Positions 43,376 to 53,467 of a stretch of DNA of 64,000 bases are shown here, one piece after another. The number at the start of each line of letters is the position of its first letter. Position 1 is the stretch's first letter. The position numbers were made by a program, and so were the translations under genes. The notes under the pieces were generated by a model. It made no database searches. It was not told the DNA's origin and worked only from the letters and a program-made list of their open reading frames with translations. This DNA is from Pseudomonas sp. NC02 (GTDB lineage: Bacteria > Pseudomonadota > Gammaproteobacteria > Pseudomonadales > Pseudomonadaceae). The DNA lies in NCBI RefSeq assembly GCF_002874965.1, contig NZ_CP025624.1, positions 4,154,001 through 4,218,000 of the forward strand, read 5' to 3'.

Positions 43376-44479
43376 TCACGTACGCCGAGCGAGCCTGTCC
43401 CGGAAATACTCCACCACCGCCGCTTGCTCTCCCGCAAACTCGATGCGTGCGCCTTTGCTTTCCCGCTGGAACGCATACATCGGGTCGTAGTACTCACGCA
43501 GCAGCCCTTCAATCCAGCCGCGGTGCAAATCCACCGCGCCGCTGCTGGCTTGTTCTGCCAATGCTTCCTGCATGATCGCGTGCAACCGCGCAAACCGCTC
43601 GCCGCCCAGGCGCTTGTGGATATTGGCCAGGCTCTGGGTCAGGCGCTCGGCAAACAGTTCCTGGCCAGTGTCGCCAAACACCGCGACAAACTCGGCGCAG
43701 AGGTCCACCACATAATCCTTCAGGATGCGCTCCACCCGGCCTTCAACGCTGTCTTCCAGCCAGACCATCGGGAAGCCCTGCATGCCCTTGTGCAGGGGCA
43801 ACGGCAGCGCGCAACTGCCGATCATGCGGCTCTCATCCTCGACCACAAACTGCTTGATACCGGCGGCGCGCTTTTTCAGCAGGTCCACCGCCAGGCGGTT
43901 TTCGAAGTCGATGTTGGAAGGTTGCGCCGTGGCGCGTTTGCCGAAGCTGGAACCGCGATGGTTGGCGTGGCCTTCCAGGTCCAGGGCGTTGTTCAACTGG
44001 CCGAGCACTTCGGTCTTGCCGGTACCGGTCATGCCGCCCAACAGTACGAAGTCGCATTGCGCGGTGGCGCTTTCAACCGTGTCGAGCAGGAAAGTCCGCA
44101 TGGCCTTGTAGCCACCGCCCACTCGCGGATAGTCGATACCCGCCTCGGTTTTCAACCATTGCTGGGCAATCTGCGAACGCATCCCGCCGCGAAAGCAGTA
44201 CAGCAGACCATCCGGATTGGCCTGGGCAAAACGCGCCCAGTGTTCGATACGTTCGGCCTTGATCGCCCCGGACACCAGTTCGTGCCCGAGAACAATGGCC
44301 GCCTGCTGGCCTTGCTGCTTGTAACAGGTGCCCACCCGTTCGCGTTCGTCGTCGGTCATCAACGGCAGGTTGACCACCCCGGGAAACGCGCCCTTGATGA
44401 ACTCGATCGGCGCGCGGGTATCCATCATCGGCCGGTCGTTGAGAAAGATATCGCGGTAATCGGTGATGTCGATGGGCAT
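43376..44479 (-). CDS. mnmH: tRNA 2-selenouridine synthase
   Basis: A 367-residue protein: N-terminal rhodanese domain with catalytic Cys in [12 protein letters not shown] (about residue 94) and a P-loop domain with [14 protein letters not shown] (about 146-159). It replaces sulfur by selenium in the wobble base of tRNA for Lys, Glu and Gln, using selenophosphate. Its ATG overlaps the selD stop by one base, so the two proteins are made together. Confidence 0.95.
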   Translation of the reverse strand: MPIDITDYRDIFLNDRPMMDTRAPIEFIKGAFPGVVNLPLMTDDERERVGTCYKQQGQQAAIVLGHELVSGAIKAERIEHWARFAQANPDGLLYCFRGGMRSQIAQQWLKTEAGIDYPRVGGGYKAMRTFLLDTVESATAQCDFVLLGGMTGTGKTEVLGQLNNALDLEGHANHRGSSFGKRATAQPSNIDFENRLAVDLLKKRAAGIKQFVVEDESRMIGSCALPLPLHKGMQGFPMVWLEDSVEGRVERILKDYVVDLCAEFVAVFGDTGQELFAERLTQSLANIHKRLGGERFARLHAIMQEALAEQASSGAVDLHRGWIEGLLREYYDPMYAFQRESKGARIEFAGEQAAVVEYFRDRLARRT

Positions 44480-45513
44480 CAGAACACCTCTACCGCGTTG
44501 GTCTGTCGCTCAACCAGTTCGCCGATCGGCTCAAGGTTCAGGCCCAGCTCCGCCGCCACGGCGAGGAATTCGGCATTGCCTTCGGGGGTGACCGCCACCA
44601 GCAGCCCGCCGCTGGTTTGCGGGTCGCACAGCACGCGTTTGTGCAGTTCGTTCAGGCGCCCCAGCTTGCTGGCGTAGCTGTCGAAATTGCGCAAGGTGCC
44701 GCCGGGGACGCAGCCCTGTTCCAGGTAGTACTCAACCCCGGGCAGGCGTGGGACTTTTTCGTATTCGATGCGGGCAGTTAATTGGCTGCCGTCAGCCATT
44801 TCCACCAGGTGGCCCAACAGGCCGAAACCGGTGACGTCGGTCATGGCCGTGACACCGGCCAGCTTGCCAAAACGACTGCCGGGTTTGTTGAGGGTGCACA
44901 TCCAGTCACGGGCCAGGCCCACGTCGGCCTCGCGCAGCTTGCCCTTCTTCTCGGCCGTGGTGAGGATGCCGATGCCCAGGGGTTTGGTCAGGTACAGCTG
45001 GCAACCGGCGGTGGCGGTGTCGTTGCGCTTCATGTGGCGCTTTTCCACCAGCCCGGTGACGGCCAGGCCGAAGATCGGCTCGGGGGCGTCGATGGAGTGG
45101 CCGCCGGCCAGGGGAATCCCGGCAGCGTCACACACGGAACGGCCGCCGCGAATCACTTCCCGGGCAATCTCCGGAGCCAGCACGTTGACCGGCCAGCCGA
45201 GAATCGCGATGGCCATCAACGGATCGCCGCCCATCGCATAGATATCGCTGATGGCATTGGTGGCGGCAATGCGGCCGAAGTCGAAGGGGTCATCGACGAT
45301 CGGCATGAAAAAGTCGGTGGTGGACACCACGCCGCGCTCCTCGTCGATGGCGTACACCGCCGCGTCATCGCGCGAAGCGTTGCCTACCCAGAGCTTGGGG
45401 TCGAGGTTCTGTGCGCCACTGCCGGCGAGGATCACTTCCAGTACCTGAGGTGAGATCTTGCAACCGCAACCAGCACCGTGGCTGTATTGGGTCAGGCGAA
45501 TCGGCTCGTTCAT
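44479..45513 (-). CDS. selD: Selenide, water dikinase
   Basis: A 344-residue Sel[14 protein letters not shown] carries the catalytic Cys16 and Lys19, and the Cys is encoded by a normal codon, not selenocysteine. [20 protein letters not shown] is the ATP/metal-binding segment. It makes selenophosphate. Here the coupled gene is MnmH, so the clear local use is tRNA selenation; no selA/selB or selenoprotein gene is in the window. Confidence 0.96.
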   Translation of the reverse strand: MNEPIRLTQYSHGAGCGCKISPQVLEVILAGSGAQNLDPKLWVGNASRDDAAVYAIDEERGVVSTTDFFMPIVDDPFDFGRIAATNAISDIYAMGGDPLMAIAILGWPVNVLAPEIAREVIRGGRSVCDAAGIPLAGGHSIDAPEPIFGLAVTGLVEKRHMKRNDTATAGCQLYLTKPLGIGILTTAEKKGKLREADVGLARDWMCTLNKPGSRFGKLAGVTAMTDVTGFGLLGHLVEMADGSQLTARIEYEKVPRLPGVEYYLEQGCVPGGTLRNFDSYASKLGRLNELHKRVLCDPQTSGGLLVAVTPEGNAEFLAVAAELGLNLEPIGELVERQTNAVEVF

Positions 45514-45558
45514 GGGTATCCCTCAAGGCGTCAAGTGGGCGGATTCTAGCAGACAGCA

Positions 45559-45586
45559 AAAGGCCGACTGCATGCAGTCGGCCTTT
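45559..45586 (-). terminator. Terminator downstream of the TerC gene
   Basis: AAAGGCCGACTGCA followed by its exact complement makes a 28-bp perfect palindrome. Read on the minus strand it is a hairpin ending in TTTT, so it stops TerC transcription before the selD start. Confidence 0.85.
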
Positions 45587-45597
45587 ATGTTCAGCCC

Positions 45598-46344
45598 TTA
45601 GTGTTTGGCAGCAAGCCGTTTATGCCGGTTGCGTCGCATCATGTTCAGGCATTCGATAGCCGCCGAGAACGCCATGGCCGCATACACATAGCCTTTTGGC
45701 ACATGGGCGCCGAAACCTTCGGCGATCAGCGTCATACCGATCATGATGAGGAAGCCCAGGGCCAACATCACAATGGTCGGGTTGTCGTTGATGAACTTGG
45801 CCAGCGGCTCGGCCGCCACCAGCATCACGATCACCGAGACCACCACGGCAATGATCATGATCGGCAAGTGCTCGGTCATGCCCACGGCGGTGATGATGCT
45901 GTCGATGGAAAACACCATGTCCAGCAGCAGGATCTGGCCAATCGCCGAGGCGAAGCCCAGGGTCACGCTCGGCGCGCCGGTGTCCACATGCTCCTTCTCG
46001 GGGTCCATGCTGTGATGGATCTCGGTGGTGGCCTTCCACACCAGGAACAGGCCACCGGCGATCAGGATCATGTCTTTCCAGGAGAACGACTGCCCCAGGA
46101 TGTCGATGACCGGCTCGGTCAGCTGCACGATAAAGGCGATGGTGCTCAACAGGCCCAGACGCAGGATCAATGCCATGCTGATGCCGATGCGGCGGGCCTT
46201 GGCCCGGTGCTTCACCGGCAACTTGTTGGTGAGAATCGAGATAAAGATCAGGTTATCGATCCCCAGCACGATCTCCATGACGATCAGGGTGGCCAGTGCG
46301 ATCCACGCGGTCGGGCTGGCGGCCAGTTGTAAAAGGTATTCCAT
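45598..46344 (-). CDS. TerC family integral membrane protein
   Basis: A 248-residue, about seven-span protein. [23 protein letters not shown] with two acidic residues in the membrane, and [17 protein letters not shown] later, are TerC signatures. TerC proteins are linked to manganese export and metal or tellurite resistance. It is encoded 28 bases downstream of a small lipoprotein gene. I saw no yybP-ykoY riboswitch upstream. Confidence 0.92.
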   Translation of the reverse strand: MEYLLQLAASPTAWIALATLIVMEIVLGIDNLIFISILTNKLPVKHRAKARRIGISMALILRLGLLSTIAFIVQLTEPVIDILGQSFSWKDMILIAGGLFLVWKATTEIHHSMDPEKEHVDTGAPSVTLGFASAIGQILLLDMVFSIDSIITAVGMTEHLPIMIIAVVVSVIVMLVAAEPLAKFINDNPTIVMLALGFLIMIGMTLIAEGFGAHVPKGYVYAAMAFSAAIECLNMMRRNRHKRLAAKH

Positions 46345-46372
46345 AGGTCATTCCTGGTGTTGTGTGCGGGTA

Positions 46373-46636
46373 TCAGGTTTCTTGGGAGGTGGACTCAGGC
46401 TTGCTGTCTTCCTGTTCCGGCTTGTCCGGCTTGCCTTGCGGCGGTGCGATCAAGCCCTTGGTCGCGTCACTCAACGCCTGTTCGGCGGCCTGGTGGGTGT
46501 CGTCAATCACTTGCTTGGCCGACTCGGTGGCCTTGCCCAGCAGTTGTTGCGCGCTTTTTTCCGCTTGGTCACAGCCACTGAGCATGACTAATGAAAGCCC
46601 AAGTAACGCCGTTGCGCCCAGGGAATTGAGTTTCAT
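46373..46636 (-). CDS. Small lipoprotein upstream of TerC
   Basis: An 87-residue lipoprotein started at ATG 46636 (GAGGA upstream), lipobox LVMLSGC. The mature part is helical and rich in Ala, Gln, Lys and Glu (SAQQLLGKATESAKQVIDD), ending in a Pro/Glu/Ser tail. No domain recognised. Its coupling to TerC suggests a function with it at the envelope. Confidence 0.78.
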   Translation of the reverse strand: MKLNSLGATALLGLSLVMLSGCDQAEKSAQQLLGKATESAKQVIDDTHQAAEQALSDATKGLIAPPQGKPDKPEQEDSKPESTSQET

Positions 46637-46770
46637 GATGCGTTCCTCGTTAGAACCTTCGGGTCCAAGTAGTGGTCCCTCGATAGCGACGCATTCTATG
46701 CAGGGGAACACTTCAGGAAAATTCGTATTTTTTTCGTTTATACTTCGGTTTTCACGAAGTATTGGCCGCC

Positions 46771-47673
46771 ATGCTCAATTACCGACAACTGCACTACTTC
46801 TGGGTCGTCGCCAAGACCGGCAGCATCGTGCGCGCCTGCGAGCAACTGAACCTCACGCCGCAGACCATCAGCGGGCAGATCAGCCTGCTGGAACAGACCT
46901 TTGGCGTGGCATTGTTCCAGAAGGTCGGGCGCCAGCTGGAGCTGACCGAAGCCGGGCGCCAGGCGCTGCCCTATGCCGAGCAGATGTTCCAGCTGGGCAA
47001 TGAGCTTGAAGCGATGTTGCGCACCCAGCCCAATGAGCAGCAGATCCTGTTCCGGGTTGGCGTCGCGGATGTGGTGCCCAAGTCCATCGTCTATCGGTTG
47101 ATTGCGCCAACCATGGAGTTGAGCGAGCCGATCCGCATCACCTGCCGTGAAGACAAACTCGAACGCTTGCTGGCGGACCTGGCGATCCAGCGCCTGGACC
47201 TGGTGATCTCCGACAGCCCGATGCCGCCGCACCTGGACATCAAGGGCTACAGCCAGAAGCTCGGGGAATGCGGCATCAGTTTCTTCGCAACCCAGGCATT
47301 GGCTGACCAGCATCGCGGCGATTTCCCACAATGCCTGCAGGGTGCGCCGCTGTTGATTCCGGGGGCGGAGACGGTGGTGCGCAGCCGTTTGCTGCGCTGG
47401 TTTGCCGAGCAGCAGATCCAGCCTCGGATTGTCGGGGAATTTGACGACAGTGCGTTGATGCAGGCCTTTGGCCAATCCGGCAGCGGGATTTTCATCGCGC
47501 CGAGCGTGATTGCCGACGAGGTGGAACGCCAGTATGGCGTGGCGCTGATCGGCCAGACGGATGCGGTGACCGAATCGTTTTATGCAATCTCGGTGGAGCG
47601 CAAGGTCAAGCACCCCGGCATCGTGGCGATTACCGAAGGTGCCAGACGGGAGCTGTTCACTTCCCTGCCCTGA
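46771..47673 (+). CDS. nhaR: LysR family regulator, NhaR type
   Basis: A 300-residue regulator starting MLNYRQLHYFWVVAKTGSIV, then ACEQLNLTPQTISGQISLLE, the highly conserved NhaR beginning. NhaR activates the Na+/H+ antiporter nhaA and other genes in response to Na+. No antiporter gene is near here; the gene is divergent from the lipoprotein-TerC unit and could also control that. Confidence 0.88.
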   Translation: MLNYRQLHYFWVVAKTGSIVRACEQLNLTPQTISGQISLLEQTFGVALFQKVGRQLELTEAGRQALPYAEQMFQLGNELEAMLRTQPNEQQILFRVGVADVVPKSIVYRLIAPTMELSEPIRITCREDKLERLLADLAIQRLDLVISDSPMPPHLDIKGYSQKLGECGISFFATQALADQHRGDFPQCLQGAPLLIPGAETVVRSRLLRWFAEQQIQPRIVGEFDDSALMQAFGQSGSGIFIAPSVIADEVERQYGVALIGQTDAVTESFYAISVERKVKHPGIVAITEGARRELFTSLP

Positions 47674-47677
47674 AGGC

Positions 47678-48832
47678 TCAGGCGCAGACGGCGCGGGTCT
47701 TGGCGGTCATCAGCCACAGCGCCAGCAGGATCGACAACAGGATAAAGCCCGCCGCGGCAAACCCGAGGCTGCCCAGGCCCAGGGTGTCGATCACGTGCCC
47801 GCCCACCAGCGCCCCCAGGCCAATCCCCAGGTTGGCCCCGGCAATGTTCAACGAGGCGGCAAACGCCGGCGCATGGGGTGCGGCCTTCATCAGTCGCACA
47901 TGGCTGACCAGAAACAATGCCGCCTGGGTCACGCCCCATACCGCCATCGCCGCCGCCAACCCGATCGTGGAATGGATGGCGGGCACCAGCGCCACCATGC
48001 CGGCGATCATGAAACCGCAGAACACCATCGACGCAATCAGCGGATGACGGTCGACCATGCGCCCGCCCAAAGAGTTGCCGATCAGGCCGACCGCGCCAAA
48101 GCCCATGAGGCACCAGCCCACTACCGTGCCGTCAAAACCCGCCAGGCGTTCGAGAATGTCTGCCAGGTAGGTGTAGGCGGTGAACATCCCGCTGAACACC
48201 AGGATCGACAGCAGGATATGGCCCTGCATCAGCGGGCTGCGCAAGATCTTGAACTGCGAGCGCAGGCTGACCTGGTCGTTCTTTGCCCGGGTCCTCGGCA
48301 GGTAGATAAACAGCAGCAGGGCCTTGGCGAACGCCACCACCGCAAGAATGCCAAAGGCGGTGCGCCAGCCGAACATATCGGAAATCAGCGTGCCCACCGG
48401 GATCCCGAAGACCGTGGCACACACGATGCCGAAGCCGATTTTTTCAATCGCGCGGCCGGCGAAGTCCGGCCCGACAATGTCCACCGCTGTTTCGCTGGCC
48501 AGGGCCCAGAACACCGGCAGCCCCAGTGCCGGGATCAACCGGGCCAGGGACATGACCCAGATATTCGAGGCCATCGCCGCCAGTGTGTTGGCCAGGCCGA
48601 ACATGATCAGGATCGTGATAAACAGCCGCTTGCGCTCGAACCGGGCGAAATATGCGGTGAGGAACGGGCCAAACGCCGCCACGGTGAAGGCGAACAACGT
48701 CACCAGCAAACCGGCCTGGGACACGCTTACATCGAGGTCCCGGGCGATGGAAGGCAACAGGCCGACGATGATGAACTCTGTGGTCAGCACGGTAAAACCG
48801 GCTGCCGACAACAGCAGGATCGGAAACAGCAT
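47678..48832 (-). CDS. MFS transporter (AraJ/drug efflux type)
   Basis: A 384-residue, 12-span carrier of the DHA1 class; FTVLTTEFIIVGLLPSIARD and AYFARFERKRLFI are the loop and first-span signatures. ATG 48832 has GGAG six bases away. Probably an efflux pump; substrate unknown. It converges with nhaR, leaving four bases between stop codons. Confidence 0.88.
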   Translation of the reverse strand: MLFPILLLSAAGFTVLTTEFIIVGLLPSIARDLDVSVSQAGLLVTLFAFTVAAFGPFLTAYFARFERKRLFITILIMFGLANTLAAMASNIWVMSLARLIPALGLPVFWALASETAVDIVGPDFAGRAIEKIGFGIVCATVFGIPVGTLISDMFGWRTAFGILAVVAFAKALLLFIYLPRTRAKNDQVSLRSQFKILRSPLMQGHILLSILVFSGMFTAYTYLADILERLAGFDGTVVGWCLMGFGAVGLIGNSLGGRMVDRHPLIASMVFCGFMIAGMVALVPAIHSTIGLAAAMAVWGVTQAALFLVSHVRLMKAAPHAPAFAASLNIAGANLGIGLGALVGGHVIDTLGLGSLGFAAAGFILLSILLALWLMTAKTRAVCA

Positions 48833-49046
48833 CAAAAACTCCAGAAAACAACGACATCAACGACAGCCCGGAGGGCCCGCTGATAGAGAAGAAATAAGAG
48901 GATGGGCAATGTTAACAGAATGTGTCCCATCGTGGTGACGGAACGCCGCACCCGGATTAGACGTTTCCTACAGATGTTAGACTTCGCCCCTGCCAGATTC
49001 ATGCTGCCTAGCTGCATCTATTAAAAAAACCAGAGACAACCTCTTT

Positions 49047-50267
49047 ATGACTGCTGCCCCTTCCCTCTTTCAACGCCTGATGTCTATCAGCCTGGTCACC
49101 CAAATTGTCATCGGCCTGATCGCCGGTATCCTGTTGGCCCTGCTGTTGCCCGACGTCGCACAAGCCACCGGGTTTATTGGCAAGGTCTTTGTCTCGGCGC
49201 TCAAGGCCGTCGCGCCCATCCTGGTATTTGTGCTGGTAATGGCCTCGATTGCCAGCCACAAGCACGGCCAGGAAACCCATATCCGCCCGATCCTGTTCCT
49301 GTACCTGCTGGGCACGTTCGCTGCCGCCGTGGTCGCGGTGATCGCCAGCACACTGTTCCCCTCCTCGCTGGTGCTGGCCACCCACGATGTGGCCGTGAGC
49401 CCTCCCGGCGGTATCGGTGATGTGTTGCAAAGCCTGTTGCTGAGCGTGGTGGACAACCCGGTCAGCGCCCTGATGAACGCCAATTTCATCGGTATCCTGG
49501 CGTGGGCCATCGGCATGGGCATCGCCATTCGCCATGCCAGCGACACCACCCGCACCGTACTGGGCGACCTGTCCAACGGCGTCACGCTGATCGTGCGCAT
49601 GGTGATCCGCTTCGCGCCCCTGGGGATTTTCGGCCTGGTGGCCTCGACCCTCGCCACGTCCGGCTTCGGCGCCCTGCTGGGCTACGCACACCTGCTGCTG
49701 GTGTTGATCGGCTGCATGCTGTTCGTCGCGCTGGTGATCAACCCGGCCATCGTGTTCTGGAAGCTGCGCCGCAACCCTTACCCGCTGGTGCTGATGTGCC
49801 TGCGGGAAAGCGGGATCACCGCGTTTTTCACCCGCAGTTCGGCGGCCAACATTCCGGTCAACCTGGCGTTGAGCAAGCGCCTGGGCCTGCATGAAGACAC
49901 CTACTCGGTGTCGATCCCGCTGGGCGCCACCATCAATATGGCCGGCGCTGCCATCACCATCACCGTGCTGACCCTGGCCGCCGTGCACACCCTGGGCATT
50001 GCCGTGGACATCCCCACCGCCGTGCTGCTCAGCGTGGTCGCGGCGGTGTGTGCCTGCGGCGCGTCGGGGGTTGCCGGGGGCTCGCTGCTGTTGATCCCGC
50101 TGGCGTGCAGCCTGTTCGGCATTCCCAGCGAAATCGCCATGCAGGTGGTGGCCGTGGGCTTCATCATCGGCGTGTTGCAGGACTCGGCGGAGACCGCACT
50201 GAACTCGTCCACCGATGTGTTGTTCACCGCTGCCGCATGCCTGGGCAAGGAAGAACAAGCCGCGTAG
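49047..50267 (+). CDS. sstT: Sodium:serine/threonine symporter
   Basis: A 406-residue transporter of the dicarboxylate/amino acid:cation family. [40 protein letters not shown] and [19 protein letters not shown] are SstT-specific blocks. Imports serine and threonine with Na+. The ribosome binding site is weak. Ends at a strong bidirectional terminator. Confidence 0.94.
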   Translation: MTAAPSLFQRLMSISLVTQIVIGLIAGILLALLLPDVAQATGFIGKVFVSALKAVAPILVFVLVMASIASHKHGQETHIRPILFLYLLGTFAAAVVAVIASTLFPSSLVLATHDVAVSPPGGIGDVLQSLLLSVVDNPVSALMNANFIGILAWAIGMGIAIRHASDTTRTVLGDLSNGVTLIVRMVIRFAPLGIFGLVASTLATSGFGALLGYAHLLLVLIGCMLFVALVINPAIVFWKLRRNPYPLVLMCLRESGITAFFTRSSAANIPVNLALSKRLGLHEDTYSVSIPLGATINMAGAAITITVLTLAAVHTLGIAVDIPTAVLLSVVAAVCACGASGVAGGSLLLIPLACSLFGIPSEIAMQVVAVGFIIGVLQDSAETALNSSTDVLFTAAACLGKEEQAA

Positions 50268-50280
50268 ACCTTGCGCGCAC

Positions 50281-50328
50281 AAAAAAAGCCCGGGGCAGTT
50301 CGTGAATGAACCGCCCCGGGCTTTTTAT
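50281..50328. terminator. Bidirectional terminator between sstT and DUF1993 genes
   Basis: GCCCGGGGC pairs with GCCCCGGGC, with an inner AGTTC/GAACC extension, seven A on the left and five T on the right. Serves both converging genes. Confidence 0.92.
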
Positions 50329-50336
50329 TACAAGGC

Positions 50337-50846
50337 TTAGAACGCGCCCATGTAGTCGCGCTTGCCCACTTCCACGCCGTTGTGACGCAGCAAGGCGTAA
50401 GCGGTGGTGACGTGGAAGAAGAACTGCGGCAGGCCGTAGCTCAGCAGGTACGACTGGCCGCTGAAGCGCTTCTCTTTCGGGGTGCCAGGGCGAGTGATGA
50501 TCTCGATGCCCTCTTTACCGTCGACCTGGGCCGGGGTGATGGTGTCGATAAACGCCAGGACCTTGGCGATCAGCGCTTGCAGGTCGGCGAAGGTAACTTC
50601 TGTATCGTCGTATTTCGGAACTTCGATTTCAGCCAGGCGGGCAGAAACGCCTTTGGCGAAGTCGACGGCGATCTGCACCTGGCGCACCAGCGGGAACATG
50701 TCCGGGTACAGGCGTGCCTGCAGGAAGGCGTTCGGGTCGATGTTCTTGGCGGTGGCGTGGGCCTCGGCCTTGTTCAGCACATCGCTCAAGGCGTTGAGCA
50801 TTTGCTTGAAGACCGGGAGGGAAGCGGCGTACAGGGAAATAGTCAT
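50337..50846 (-). CDS. DUF1993 family protein
   Basis: A 169-residue soluble protein, MTISLYAASLPVFKQMLNAL at the start, and PDMFPLVRQVQIAVDFAKG and FFFHVTTAYALLRHNGVEVG, all typical of DUF1993 (a DinB-like helical fold). No catalytic role is known. ATG 50846 chosen; the frame runs 20 codons further without family similarity. Confidence 0.88.
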   Translation of the reverse strand: MTISLYAASLPVFKQMLNALSDVLNKAEAHATAKNIDPNAFLQARLYPDMFPLVRQVQIAVDFAKGVSARLAEIEVPKYDDTEVTFADLQALIAKVLAFIDTITPAQVDGKEGIEIITRPGTPKEKRFSGQSYLLSYGLPQFFFHVTTAYALLRHNGVEVGKRDYMGAF

Positions 50847-50972
50847 GACAGTCTCGACAGTTGTGGCAGGGTTTGAAACAGCCGCGATTATAGACATGCC
50901 GGCCACCGGCGCCGCTTGTCTTTTATTTTTTCAGGATTAGGCTAGTGAGCTCACTGCATTAGGGAAAGCGCG

Positions 50973-51620
50973 ATGACCACCGAGCACGACACCACTTCCG
51001 AAGAGCCGCGCCTGAACAGCACGGAAATCCGCATCCTTGGCTGCCTGATCGAAAAACAGGCCACCAGCCCCGAAACCTACCCGTTGACCCTCAACGCGCT
51101 GGTGATCGCCTGTAACCAGAAAACCAGCCGCGAACCGGTGATGAACCTCAGCCAGGGCCAGGTTGGCCAGAGCCTGCGTGCCCTGGAAGGCCGCGGGTTT
51201 ACCCGGCTGGTGATGGGCAGCCGCGCCGACCGCTGGGAGCATCGGGTGGACAAGGCGCTGGAGCTGGTGCCGGCCCAGGTGATTCTCAGCGGGTTGCTGT
51301 TCCTGCGGGGGCCGCAGACGGTCAACGAACTGCTGACCCGCAGCGGGCGCATGCATGACTTTGAAGACGCCGAGCAGGTGGTGCATCAACTGGAACGCCT
51401 GATTGCCCGTGGGCTGGCGTTGTTGGTGCCGCGTCAGTCGGGGCAGCGGGAAGATCGGTACATGCACGCCCTGGGCGACCCGGCGGACATTGAAGCGATC
51501 CTGGCGGCACGTGGGAATCCGGTGGAGCGTGGTGCGGGAAGTGGGGTTTCCCTGGAGCGTATCGAAGAGCTGGAAGCGCGGATTGCGGCGCTGGAAGAGC
51601 GCCTTTCGCGGCTCGAATAA
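50973..51620 (+). CDS. YceH family (DUF480) winged-helix protein
   Basis: A 215-residue protein: [41 protein letters not shown] and [20 protein letters not shown] are the DUF480/YceH core, two winged-helix domains. The C-terminus ([23 protein letters not shown]) is a short coiled coil. Probable DNA-binding protein of unknown target. Confidence 0.9.
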   Translation: MTTEHDTTSEEPRLNSTEIRILGCLIEKQATSPETYPLTLNALVIACNQKTSREPVMNLSQGQVGQSLRALEGRGFTRLVMGSRADRWEHRVDKALELVPAQVILSGLLFLRGPQTVNELLTRSGRMHDFEDAEQVVHQLERLIARGLALLVPRQSGQREDRYMHALGDPADIEAILAARGNPVERGAGSGVSLERIEELEARIAALEERLSRLE

Positions 51621-51641
51621 TGTTTGTGGTGAGTGGGCTTC

Positions 51642-51805
51642 TGTGGTGATGGAGCTCGCTGTGGTGATGGAGCTTTTGTGGCGAGGGAGCTTGCTCCCGC
51701 TGGAGTGCGTAGCGCTCCCATTTTCTTGGGGCTGCTGCGCAACCCAGCGGGAGCAAGCTCCCTCGCCACAAAAGCTCACCCTCCACAGCAAGCTCACTCT
51801 CCACA
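51642..51805. repeat. Expanded, nested REPIN
   Basis: The centre is a normal REPIN with GTGGCGAGGGAGCTTGCTCC arms. Outside it, two degenerate copies of TGTGGTGATGGAGCT on the left are mirrored by AGCTCACCCTCCACA and AGCTCACTCTCCACA on the right. The result is a multi-layer palindrome of about 160 bases. Confidence 0.85.
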
Positions 51806-51821
51806 CCGCCAGCGGTGATGC

Positions 51822-52640
51822 TCAGCTCCGGGCAAACGCCACCGCCGCCTGAAACTGCTCATCCGTCGGCCGCACGCCGGTGTACAGCACGAACTGCTCC
51901 AACGCCTGGATGGCGATCACTTCCAAACCGGTGATCACTCGTTTGCCCTGGGCCCGTCCACGCAGGATCAGTGGGGTTTCCGAGGGAATCGCCACCACAT
52001 CGAAGACCGTCTCGGCCGCATCAACCGCGTCAGCTTCAAACGCCAACTGATCCGCTTCCGCCCCTCCGGTCATGCCAATCGGCGTCACGTTGACCAGCAT
52101 CTGCGGGCGCAAGGCACCCAACTGCGCCTGCCACTCATACCCCAGGCTCTGGGCCAGCGCCCGGCCCGCTTCTTCATTGCGCGCCACGATCACGCCCTTG
52201 GCGTAGCCGCCATCGCGCAAGGCACTGGCCACCGCCTTGGCCATGCCGCCGCTGCCGCGCAGGGCGAAGGTCGAGTCCTTGGGCACCTGGTGCTTGTGCA
52301 GCAGTTGCTCGATGGCGATGTAATCGGTGTTGTAGGCCTTCAAATGCCCGTCGGTGTTGACGATGGTATTGATTGACGCAATGGCCCGCGCCGAATCGTC
52401 CAGCTCATCCACCAGGGCAATACAGGCTTCCTTGAACGGCATCGACACGCCACAACCCCGAATGCCCAAGGCCCGAATGCCACCGACGGCGCCCGGCAGG
52501 TCCTGGCTACTGAAGGCCTTGTAGTAGAAATTCAACCCCAACTGCTCATACAGGTGGTTATGAAAGCGCAGGCCAAAGTTCCCTGGGCGCGCCGACAGTG
52601 ACATGCACAGTTGGGTGTCCTTGTTGGGGTTCATCTGCAT
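51822..52640 (-). CDS. Shikimate dehydrogenase-like protein
   Basis: A 272-residue AroE-fold protein. GCGVSMPFKEACIALVDELD carries the catalytic Lys, AYNTDYIAIEQLL the conserved Asp, and LRGSGGMAKAVASALRD the nucleotide-binding loop. It diverges from housekeeping AroE (CMSLSARPGNFGLRFHN instead of the usual substrate-binding start), so it may act on another hydroxy acid such as quinate. ATG 52640 with AAGGAG. No quinate genes are adjacent. Confidence 0.85.
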   Translation of the reverse strand: MQMNPNKDTQLCMSLSARPGNFGLRFHNHLYEQLGLNFYYKAFSSQDLPGAVGGIRALGIRGCGVSMPFKEACIALVDELDDSARAIASINTIVNTDGHLKAYNTDYIAIEQLLHKHQVPKDSTFALRGSGGMAKAVASALRDGGYAKGVIVARNEEAGRALAQSLGYEWQAQLGALRPQMLVNVTPIGMTGGAEADQLAFEADAVDAAETVFDVVAIPSETPLILRGRAQGKRVITGLEVIAIQALEQFVLYTGVRPTDEQFQAAVAFARS

Positions 52641-52736
52641 CGGTAACTCCTTGAAGCCATTCCAGAGGCGGTTTCGGATAGACGGAATACCCGCGCCGGC
52701 GGGTTCTCATGGATCATACGCACTGTGCCCGGCCAC

Positions 52737-52769
52737 TTGTGTAAGCCAACCGATACAGACCTTACACAA
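52737..52769. promoter_or_regulatory. 9-bp inverted repeat upstream of the AroE-like and Pro/Tyr-rich genes
   Basis: TTGTGTAAG (52737-52745) and CTTACACAA (52761-52769) are perfect inverse copies with a 15-base spacer. It is in the divergent intergenic space. The TGTAAG/CTTACA core recalls a GacA site but the spacer is too long for that. Confidence 0.4.
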
Positions 52770-52887
52770 CCTTTACCTATCGGCTGTGCTGTTTTTTAGA
52801 AATACGCTGTCTTAAAAGTATCCCCGCGACAATCCTTGAGTCGATTGATTGCAGACCATGAGCGCAGGGGCTAACCGAGGAATGACC

Positions 52888-53235
52888 ATGATTCGTAAAC
52901 TCCCCAAGATCGCCTTGCTGATCGGCGCACTCGCTATGGCAGGACAGGCCTCCGCCCACGGTGGTGGTTGGGGTGCTCCGCTCGCACTGGGAGCCGTTGT
53001 TGGTGCAGTGGTAGGCGGCTCGATCGTCGCCAGTCAATCGCGGCCGGTCTACGTGCAACAACCGGTGTATGTCCAGCCGCAGCCGGTGTATGCCGCTCCG
53101 CCGCCGGTCTACTACGCACCGCCACCGCCTGTGTATGTGCAACAACAGGTTTATTACCGCCCGGCGCCGGTCTACTACGGCCCACCGCGCGGCTACTACG
53201 GCCCTCCACACGGCTATTACGGTCGCGGCTGGTAA
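52888..53235 (+). CDS. Secreted Pro/Tyr/Val-rich low-complexity protein
   Basis: A 115-residue protein. ATG 52888 is preferred: GAGGA lies six bases upstream, and it gives a signal peptide ending in GQASA. After a Gly-rich membrane-like stretch (LALGAVVGAVVGGSIVA) the rest is repeats of PVYV, PPVYY and GYYGPP. Envelope protein of unknown function, perhaps surface or outer-membrane associated. A strong terminator follows. Confidence 0.82.
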   Translation: MIRKLPKIALLIGALAMAGQASAHGGGWGAPLALGAVVGAVVGGSIVASQSRPVYVQQPVYVQPQPVYAAPPPVYYAPPPPVYVQQQVYYRPAPVYYGPPRGYYGPPHGYYGRGW

Positions 53236-53258
53236 GCCTCAACTGATACACCTGAACA

Positions 53259-53288
53259 GGCTCCGCCCTAAAAGCGGGGCCTTTTTTT
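53259..53288 (+). terminator. Terminator after the Pro/Tyr-rich gene
   Basis: GGCTCCGC pairs with GCGGGGCC (one G-U) around a seven-base loop, followed by seven T. Confidence 0.9.
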
Positions 53289-53467
53289 GGCCTGCAGGTC
53301 TGAATAAATCTCGCCAAGGTCGTTATAAGGACAATGGCTGTGGCCAAATCCCACATCATTGATCTCAATAGGCGCTTGCCCGAACGGGGCTTGCGCTGTC
53401 ATGTTTGTGTCTCAAAAGGCTTCCACTATCAACACTGTCCGACCAATAACAACAAGGACGATTGCCC

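Noticed and set aside
47582..48883. A 433-codon plus-strand frame with many His, Gln and Arg
   Set aside because: Antisense to the MFS carrier at 47678-48832, which has clear membrane spans and a ribosome binding site.
52737..52769. GacA-binding site
   Set aside because: The spacing between TGTAAG and CTTACA is 15, not the 6 to 8 of known Gac upstream sites, so it is reported only as a dyad.
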